From: Psychrobacter sp.
GTDB taxonomy: Bacteria; Pseudomonadota; Gammaproteobacteria; Pseudomonadales; Moraxellaceae
Direction of reading: 5' to 3'
DNA: 36,712 bases
NCBI GenBank assembly: GCA_029264635.1
Contig: JARIAA010000148.1
Location: forward strand, 1 to 36,712
In this document: one piece after another, positions 30,111 through 36,712 of the stretch
How the letters are laid out: every line of letters begins with the position of its first letter
Numbering within the stretch: the first letter of the stretch is position 1
Notes under the pieces: model-generated
The model's input: only the letters and a program-made list of their open reading frames with translations
The model's database searches: none
Told to the model about the DNA's origin: nothing
Made by a program: the position numbers and the translations under genes

Positions 30111-30797
30111 TTACCGTTTATCTAAGCGCGTTGCAAGCCAATTACCAAAGGCTTGAATCGAGATGACCATGACTGAGAGCATAATAACGATAAAAATCAT
30201 AACTTCAGTCTGATAACGATAATAACCGTAACGAATCGCCAAATCACCCAGACCACCGCCGCCAATCATACCAGCTGCCGCTGAGTAGGATAGTAAGCTA
30301 ATAGTAAGAATCGTCACCGATAATACGAGCCATGAGCGTGCCTCATTAAGGAGTACTTTGATAATGGTAAACGGACGTGCGCCCATTGACTCGGTCGCCT
30401 CTATAATACCGCGCGGTACTTCACGCAGATTTTGCTCAACCAAACGGGCAAAATAAAATGATCCAGCTATCGCAAGGACTAAAGAGGCTGCAATAGGGCC
30501 AATACCAGTACCAATGATAGCTTTAGTAAAGGGGCTCATGGCAATCATCAAAATCACAAAGGGAAACGCACGCATAAAGTTGGTGATGCCGCCCAATACA
30601 GCATACAACGCTTTATTCTGCAAAAACTGCCGATCACTGGACAAAAATAAGAATATTCCAAACAGTCCACCAATAGTAACGGCAGCAGCCGTAGAGATAC
30701 CAAGCATGATAAACGTATCAAATGAGGCTTGCCAAATCTCATTTTTTAGCGCAAGCAGCTTGTCTATTGAGGCGGATAATTCAGTACCAGTCAACAT
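30111..30797 (-). CDS. metI: Methionine ABC transporter permease MetI
   Basis: MetI-like: FMRAFPFVILMIAMSPFTKAIIGTGIGPIAASLVLAIAGSFYFARLVEQNLREVPRGIIEATESMGARP; GLGDLAIRYGYYRYQTEVM. Confidence 0.94.
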   Translation of the reverse strand: MLTGTELSASIDKLLALKNEIWQASFDTFIMLGISTAAAVTIGGLFGIFLFLSSDRQFLQNKALYAVLGGITNFMRAFPFVILMIAMSPFTKAIIGTGIGPIAASLVLAIAGSFYFARLVEQNLREVPRGIIEATESMGARPFTIIKVLLNEARSWLVLSVTILTISLLSYSAAAGMIGGGGLGDLAIRYGYYRYQTEVMIFIVIMLSVMVISIQAFGNWLATRLDKR

Positions 30798-30815
30798 ATT
30801 ATTTCTCCTGCCGTA

Positions 30816-31586
30816 TTAGTCCTCGACGACTAAGCCTTGGCCAATCGGGGTGGTTGCCTGAATCTGACCGTCTCTTACCTCTGCCACTTCAAGTAATTGT
30901 CCTTGATGTAATAAGGCTGCGCGGTCACAAAGCCTACGAATCACGCTCATCTCATGAGTTACGATAACAATGGTCACGCCAAGCTGCTCATTAATATCAC
31001 GTAGACAAGTCAGTAAGCTACGAGTGGTCGCAGGATCAAGCGCACTGGTCGGCTCATCGGCAAGCAACACTTTTGGACTTGGCGCAATAGCGCGCGCGAT
31101 ACCGACACGCTGCTTTTGACCACCTGATAACTGTGCAGGATAATGACTGGCACGATCAGTCAAGTCGACGATTGCTAAACAATCCATCACGCGCTTATAG
31201 ATATCGCGGTTTGGGTACCCTGAAACGGTCAAGTTAAAGGCGACGTTATCATAGACAGTGCGATTGGACATCAGATTAAACTGCTGAAAAATCATGCCTA
31301 TGTTATGGCGTGCGATACGCAAGTCACTGGCAGATAAGGTCGTCAAATCTACACCATCGATAACCACCTGACCACTATCAGGACGCTCAAGCATATTGAT
31401 CAGTCGTAATAAGGTAGATTTACCTGCCCCTGAGTAGCCCATTAAGCCAAAGATCTCACCTTGCTTAACCGATAGCGACGTTGGTTCAACCGCCGTAAAC
31501 CAGTGCGGCTTACCATCTTTATCTTTTATGGATCGGTCGCTTAAAAAGCGTTTGGTCACGTCATTTAGAACGATCATGTCATTCAT
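30816..31586 (-). CDS. metN: Methionine ABC transporter ATPase MetN, short form
   Basis: Walker A GYSGAGKSTLLRLIN, LSGGQKQRVGIARA, LLADEPTSALDPATT; upstream of metI/metQ; only 256 aa. Confidence 0.9.
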   Translation of the reverse strand: MNDMIVLNDVTKRFLSDRSIKDKDGKPHWFTAVEPTSLSVKQGEIFGLMGYSGAGKSTLLRLINMLERPDSGQVVIDGVDLTTLSASDLRIARHNIGMIFQQFNLMSNRTVYDNVAFNLTVSGYPNRDIYKRVMDCLAIVDLTDRASHYPAQLSGGQKQRVGIARAIAPSPKVLLADEPTSALDPATTRSLLTCLRDINEQLGVTIVIVTHEMSVIRRLCDRAALLHQGQLLEVAEVRDGQIQATTPIGQGLVVED

Positions 31587-31634
31587 GGAATGCTCAAAAT
31601 TAGTAAATGGGATAGCAATTGTGATATCAACATC

Positions 31635-31684
31635 TTATCCTAAGATCGCAGCATCACAGCTTTATACCAGTAACCTTAGGATAA
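31635..31684. promoter_or_regulatory. Perfect 10-bp inverted repeat upstream of metNIQ
   Basis: TTATCCTAAG (31635-31644) and CTTAGGATAA (31675-31684), 30-bp spacer, about 50 bp upstream of the metN start. Confidence 0.45.
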
Positions 31685-31861
31685 AGGGCGGTAATATAAC
31701 ATATTTTTGAGCATGTTATATATGCGCATTCTTGCATGTCTTATGACAATATAGCGCTTAGTAGCTGTACAGATGTTGGTAGGTAGACATTTGTCGTCGA
31801 GATTGACCGCTAGATCATTGATAGCGAGTCTATCCAAAAACGGCTTGATGAAGCACTATTT

Positions 31862-33898
31862 TTAGCTCTCTTTACTATTGTGATGAGGGTCTTGTTTGAC
31901 TGGAATCACGACCAAAAATCTTGTGTGTCCATTGATGGTATCGGTAATAATGTGGCCTTGATGAGCGGTAACGATTTGCGAGACAAGTGATAAACCCAGT
32001 CCCGATCCTTTATTTTTCTGCTGAAGACGTACAAATGGACTAAAGATCTCTTCACGCTTATCTTCTGGAATCCCTCTACCTTCATCAATCACTGCAAGCA
32101 CTGCATACTTTGGCAAAGGACGCTCATCCTCAGACTTAGATTTTTTTAGATGTTTTTTGAACAAGCTTTCTTTACGCGGTGCATTGTGAGCTTCGTTATA
32201 ATTTTCACTACCAATGTTAACGGTTTTGGCTTTTTTATTAGATTTATAATTAACAGATTTGGTAGTAGCGACAGACCGAATATCATTGGTTGATGATAGC
32301 TCAGCTGTCTCTGGCACGATATTCCAAATCACCCTTTTAATTTTATCAGTTAAATCAGAGGTCATCGTATTTTGGCTATTATGAAGTGTCTTATCAGTCA
32401 AATTAGGTGTGAGCGTATTAAATGTTCGGTGAGGACTATTGTCATTATCAGACAAATCTTGTGCGCCATCCTGTATATCGATACCTTTATTTTTTTCGTT
32501 ATGCTCTTTGTCATGATAATCGATCAGCGTTTCGCCATTTCGAAAAATAGCGGGGGCAGGTATCTCTTCTAGCGACTCTGCGAGTACGATACTATCGGAT
32601 TCCACCTCTTTTAAACGATCACCTTCATTAATTTTAAAAGGTTCTAGCATATCAAGATGCTTGTCATAATTTGAGCTATTGTAGTCAGCAAAGCTGCTAG
32701 ACACTAATGAATGTAGTAAATACTCAGGCACAGTATCAGCCTCTTCAAACGTTTGTACGCCATAGAGTAGTACGGTGATGGGTGGCACACCGTGTAGCAT
32801 AGCGTTGTTAAGTAGGTTACGAATGAGATGGGTCAGCATAGGCGGTTGACCATCAATCACAATATGTTCACCAATCAACGTCGCTTCTGGATAATGCTGG
32901 CGTTCTTGATTGACTAAGTCATAAAAATCTACGCGTTCCACTTGTTGCATAACATGACCTGCATCTAGACGACTGACCAGCAAGATACTCTCAACCAAGT
33001 CGTTAAGGCCTGACAAATCGCGATTAATTGCTTGCGCGCGTTTATCGAACTTTGCTTTGGTGTCAATCGGCATAGTGCCTGCCAGCATATCCATCATCTC
33101 AATTTGCAAGCGAATACGAGTAATGGGGGTGCGCAGTTCATGAGAGGCATGAGCTAATAATAGGTTATTGGCATCAATAAGATGCTCAATTTTTTGGGCA
33201 GCTTGGTTAAAACCTCGCGCGAGTAGAGCAATCTCATCGTTACCACGACTATTCACTCGGACAGTAAAATCGCCATCACCGAGCTGACTCATTTGCTGAC
33301 TCATATGATTAATGCGCCAAGTCATTGACCGGGCGATCCACCATAGTACACCTGCCATGATAAGGAGCAGGAGCATAGTGCCCGTAAATAAATTAAGCGC
33401 CGCCGAAAATGCAGGTTTTTTGGGTGTCAGACGCGATTCATACAGCAATGTGTAACCTGTACTACTATAGACTTGAGCTTGCTGAGTAGGGGGCATTTCT
33501 GAAAAAGAGGGGAAAACTAAATTCATCAAAGAGGGCGTTGCAGGTAGCTCTAATGGCAAGTCACTGTTATCGGTTTGCATGAGCAGACGCCCTTCATTGT
33601 CATATAAGCCCATTTTGGCTTTTAATGACTCATCAAAGATATCAAAGCTCTTTTTAACCACAGCCAACATAAAACGCGCTTGCAGGCGATTGTCCTTACT
33701 GATTGCCGTATTTAACTCGTGCAAAAAAGGATCAATCTGTCCTAAAATTTGAGTAGCAACCACCTCTGAGCGGATGCCAGCATCTTTATCATGGACAAGC
33801 TGTGTTAAAAGCACCATAGCTACTGCAAACAAAATAAGTGCCAGCATCACACTGGCAAATAACTTGGCAAATACGGAGCGAAAACCCAACTGCTGCAT
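31862..33898 (-). CDS. Sensor histidine kinase with HAMP, HisKA and interrupted HATPase_c domain
   Basis: H-box ASHELRTPITRIRLQIEMMD, N-box IRNLLNNAMLHG, G boxes VIDEGRGIP and KGSGLGLSLVSQIVTAHQGH; two TM segments. Confidence 0.93.
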   Translation of the reverse strand: MQQLGFRSVFAKLFASVMLALILFAVAMVLLTQLVHDKDAGIRSEVVATQILGQIDPFLHELNTAISKDNRLQARFMLAVVKKSFDIFDESLKAKMGLYDNEGRLLMQTDNSDLPLELPATPSLMNLVFPSFSEMPPTQQAQVYSSTGYTLLYESRLTPKKPAFSAALNLFTGTMLLLLIMAGVLWWIARSMTWRINHMSQQMSQLGDGDFTVRVNSRGNDEIALLARGFNQAAQKIEHLIDANNLLLAHASHELRTPITRIRLQIEMMDMLAGTMPIDTKAKFDKRAQAINRDLSGLNDLVESILLVSRLDAGHVMQQVERVDFYDLVNQERQHYPEATLIGEHIVIDGQPPMLTHLIRNLLNNAMLHGVPPITVLLYGVQTFEEADTVPEYLLHSLVSSSFADYNSSNYDKHLDMLEPFKINEGDRLKEVESDSIVLAESLEEIPAPAIFRNGETLIDYHDKEHNEKNKGIDIQDGAQDLSDNDNSPHRTFNTLTPNLTDKTLHNSQNTMTSDLTDKIKRVIWNIVPETAELSSTNDIRSVATTKSVNYKSNKKAKTVNIGSENYNEAHNAPRKESLFKKHLKKSKSEDERPLPKYAVLAVIDEGRGIPEDKREEIFSPFVRLQQKNKGSGLGLSLVSQIVTAHQGHIITDTINGHTRFLVVIPVKQDPHHNSKES

Positions 33899-34030
33899 TA
33901 CACATTCTCTATTATCAAATGCTTGTCTTTATCGCTAATCAACAATAGCCATCACGTTATGCGAGATGGCTATTATTTGTTTACTATTGTGTTCAATAAG
34001 CTCAGACTATTCAACGTCGATTATCAATTA

Positions 34031-34753
34031 TCAAACCTGATCGGTCGCAAATTGATAACCGACGCCGCGTACGGTAATAATACGTTTTGGCTGACGCGGG
34101 TTGTCTTCAATCAATGCCCGCAAACGTGAGATGTGGACGTCAATTGCGCGATCGATATTATCAGAGCTGTCATCATTTGGCATCGCCTGCCATAACTGCT
34201 CACGATTGAGTACTTTACCAGAATGTGTCGCAAAGTAGTGTAACAGCTGAAACTGATGGGTCGTTAAACGTACTGGCTGCTCATCGATTGTCACTTCGTG
34301 ACTGTCAGGAAACACACTCAAGCGCCCAAAAGTCAAACTGTCGGATTGACTGTCGGCTTGATTTGGCTGCTCATGACGGCGAATGACCGCGCGAATGCGG
34401 GCCAGCAATTCTCGAGGCTCAAAAGGTTTTGCGATATAGTCATCAGCACCCATCTCAAGACCCAGCACCCGATCGGTAGTATCACCTTTAGCCGTTAACA
34501 TGATAATAGGGACTTTATTGGTCATATTGTTTTTGTTGCCACGGATTTTTTGGCAAACCTGCATACCATCCATGTCAGGTAGCATCAAATCTAGGACAAC
34601 CAAATCGATATCGCGCTCTTTGGTATCTAAAATATCAAGACCTTCTTGCCCAAGACCAGCATGGTGCACATCATAGTAATTCATGGTCAAATAATCGCTG
34701 ATTAATTCAGCCAAATCTGGATCGTCTTCAATTAACAAAATCTGCTTACTCAT
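34031..34753 (-). CDS. OmpR-family response regulator
   Basis: Receiver ILLIEDDPDLAELISDYL, VLDLMLPDMDG, MLTAKGD, YIAKPFEPRELLARI; winged-helix DVHISRLRALIEDNPRQPKRIITVRGVGYQF; upstream of the kinase. Confidence 0.95.
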   Translation of the reverse strand: MSKQILLIEDDPDLAELISDYLTMNYYDVHHAGLGQEGLDILDTKERDIDLVVLDLMLPDMDGMQVCQKIRGNKNNMTNKVPIIMLTAKGDTTDRVLGLEMGADDYIAKPFEPRELLARIRAVIRRHEQPNQADSQSDSLTFGRLSVFPDSHEVTIDEQPVRLTTHQFQLLHYFATHSGKVLNREQLWQAMPNDDSSDNIDRAIDVHISRLRALIEDNPRQPKRIITVRGVGYQFATDQV

Positions 34754-35009
34754 GGGTTATCCTTTAGTAATAAATAATATTTAATAATTTTTTTAGTAGC
34801 TGCTGTTAAATGACTAATTTTTATAAGTACAAATGAGAATACTTTAAGATAATTATACACATTTGTTTTTAAAAATGACCATTACAAATGTTACTGTCTC
34901 TATTTTGCCTAACTTAAGCCTTACCACACAAGATGCGCTTTGTTAATGTTTCTACACAATGTAACTTACTATAATTTCAATAATCATACCTTTCTATATA
35001 GATCACAGT

Positions 35010-36107
35010 TTATGAGATGACTACTTTTTTGCCAGCCGATGTCTTAGGTAGATCTGCTAAACAAATGAGGCTATCGTTACTGATGCCAGCGATAAGATAT
35101 TGCTCGGTACTAGGTTCGTATTTGATAACCTCTACTGGTTGCTGGGTCAGGCGCTGATCTTGTTTGATGATCCAAACGGTGGCATTTAAGGGCGTTAACG
35201 ACTGGTAAGGGGGACGTTTTAATACAGCTAGATCGACATTATGTAGCGCTTGTTCAGGAACAATCGTTCCCACTTCTATCTGTCCGTAATCGACACGTCC
35301 AGTGACTACCATATCAGGTTTGAGCGTATCGCGATTGGCTTCATCTCTGATGACATGGACATAGACAGACAATTCATTAGGCTTTTCACTGGCCTCTAGT
35401 TTACTTACTTGCCCTGCAAACTGTTCTGATAAACCTTTCGCCGTAAAGTTAACCGCTTGTCCAATGGAGAGCTTGGGCTTGGTTTTGATGGGCAATGTGG
35501 CAATAAAATTGAGATCCTTGTCATCACTTAAATGCAGAAGCGATGTGCGCTTGTCAACTTGCTGCCCTGTTTCGACGTATAAATTCTCTACACGTCCTGA
35601 AAAGCTAGACCGTACAATAATCGGTGGCCCTAAAGCCATCAATGATGCTTTGTCTTGATTGCTCTCAATCTGTTTATTAACGGTATTCTCCTGCATAGGT
35701 TTTCTATCTGTGCCGTCATCTGTTGTAGTGCTACCTTGCTCAGTAGATAATCGACGATTTATGATCAGTAAAGGTGCACCTTCTTCTACCCATTGACCTT
35801 CTGTTACTAGTACTTCTTGCACAATTGCATCAGTTATAGTAACAAAGCGCGACTGCCGAACAGGTTCAATGACACCTTGCAATCCAAGACTTGGCTGATA
35901 GCGCGATGGCTTGATGCTTAAAATATAATCTGCCGCCATATTTACACTATCGGTATCTGCAAAAATGGGCGAGTCTACTTGCTTATTATCTCCGCTAAGT
36001 TGGGAATTATTAGATGTTGAGGGAGGTTCACAAGCCATCATAAGTAAGATAGTTAATAATAAGGCACCATTCTTGCAGTACTTAGAAAGTCTTATACTCA
36101 TTGTCAT
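35010..36107 (-). CDS. Periplasmic adaptor (HlyD/RND membrane-fusion-like) lipoprotein
   Basis: Lipobox LLMMACEPP; barrel-sandwich-like halves FVTITDAIVQEVLVTEGQWVEEGAPLLIIN and IIVRSSFSGRVENLYVETGQQVDKRTSLLHLSD; LKPDMVVTGRVDYG. Confidence 0.78.
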   Translation of the reverse strand: MTMSIRLSKYCKNGALLLTILLMMACEPPSTSNNSQLSGDNKQVDSPIFADTDSVNMAADYILSIKPSRYQPSLGLQGVIEPVRQSRFVTITDAIVQEVLVTEGQWVEEGAPLLIINRRLSTEQGSTTTDDGTDRKPMQENTVNKQIESNQDKASLMALGPPIIVRSSFSGRVENLYVETGQQVDKRTSLLHLSDDKDLNFIATLPIKTKPKLSIGQAVNFTAKGLSEQFAGQVSKLEASEKPNELSVYVHVIRDEANRDTLKPDMVVTGRVDYGQIEVGTIVPEQALHNVDLAVLKRPPYQSLTPLNATVWIIKQDQRLTQQPVEVIKYEPSTEQYLIAGISNDSLICLADLPKTSAGKKVVIS

Positions 36108-36374
36108 CAGTCATCATGGTAAACGTGACTTTATTATATAGATAAAAAGTTAAAGGTGCGATAGCTATTGTGCTTCAGAATGCTATATTTATCAAGCATA
36201 TGGGCGTGACAACGGCAACCAAAACTGTGTAAAAAGACGCAGATATAGGTAGATATTGGCTCGTAATTTTATCGATAAAATTATTGTAAATACCAAGTGT
36301 AATAAACAGATGCTGCTTATAAGAGCAAACAACAACCATATAAAGAATGAACAGTTATTTATAGGAAAGTGATA

Positions 36375-36712
36375 ATGGAAAATAATTTTGAAGGTTTAAA
36401 AATCATGGTCATCGATGATTCAAAAACCATTCGTCGTACCGCTGAGACCTTGCTGCAAAAAGCGGGGTGCGAAGTAATTACCGCCATTGATGGTTTTGAT
36501 GCACTCGCAAAGATTGTTGATAACAATCCTGACATCATCTTTGTCGACATTATGATGCCGCGTCTAGATGGCTATCAAACCTGTGCCTTAATCAAAAATA
36601 ACCCTCATTATGCCAGTACACCTGTCATCATGTTGTCATCAAAAGATGGACTATTTGATAAAGCGCGCGGCCGTATTGTAGGTTCAGATGAGTATTTGAC
36701 CAAGCCATTTAG
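36375..36712 (+). CDS. pilG: Twitching-motility response regulator PilG, partial at window edge
   Basis: Manual translation MENNFEGLKIMVIDDSKTIRRTAETLLQKAGCEVITAIDGFDALAKIVDNNPDIIFVDIMMPRLDGYQTCALIKNNPHYASTPVIMLSSKDGLFDKARGRIVGSDEYLTKPF, very close to Pseudomonas PilG; runs off the window. Confidence 0.93.
   Translation, partial: MENNFEGLKIMVIDDSKTIRRTAETLLQKAGCEVITAIDGFDALAKIVDNNPDIIFVDIMMPRLDGYQTCALIKNNPHYASTPVIMLSSKDGLFDKARGRIVGSDEYLTKPF

Noticed and set aside
31590-31720. SAM-I riboswitch or T-box upstream of metN
   Set aside because: No recognisable SAM-I core or T-box sequence on reading the minus strand; only the simple inverted repeat is reported.
1-36712. CRISPR array, tRNA/rRNA, prophage, toxin-antitoxin or defence island
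   Set aside because: No regularly spaced repeats, no tRNA-like cloverleaf or rRNA sequence noticed, and no phage, transposase or defence proteins in any ORF.

Overview
The window looks like ordinary chromosome from a gamma-proteobacterium, probably Moraxellaceae/Psychrobacter (judged from protein sequence character, not from a database search). It is mostly core and metabolic genes: a partial UspA, an M16C (PreP-like) protease, two Nudix hydrolases, an MpaB/DUF2236 protein, NhaA, two TSUP (TauE/SafE) permeases, a DAACS symporter, FadE, RadC, CoaBC, DUF2905, an HDAC-family protein, a YbjN-like protein, a large unknown protein, CcmABCDE, an aldo/keto reductase, an MFS transporter with a cytosine-deaminase-like amidohydrolase, MetN-MetI-MetQ, a sensor kinase/response regulator pair, an orphan periplasmic adaptor lipoprotein, and a partial PilG. 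I found no rRNA, tRNA, CRISPR array, prophage, transposase or recognisable defence island. The best candidate for something undescribed is a family of about 145-bp near-palindromic intergenic elements with TATAGT...ACTATA ends. There are four copies (about 3932-4077, 8864-9008, 9930-9997 internally deleted, 17957-18096), three of them between convergent genes, and one sits inside the loop of a terminator hairpin. Secondary observations are unusual protein architectures: a roughly 200-aa disordered insertion inside a histidine-kinase ATPase domain, a His/Cys-rich insertion in CoaB, a MetN lacking its C-terminal methionine-sensing domain, a FadE with a long acidic tail, a CodA-like enzyme with a changed active-site motif, and an adaptor protein without the usual coiled-coil hairpin or a neighbouring pump.
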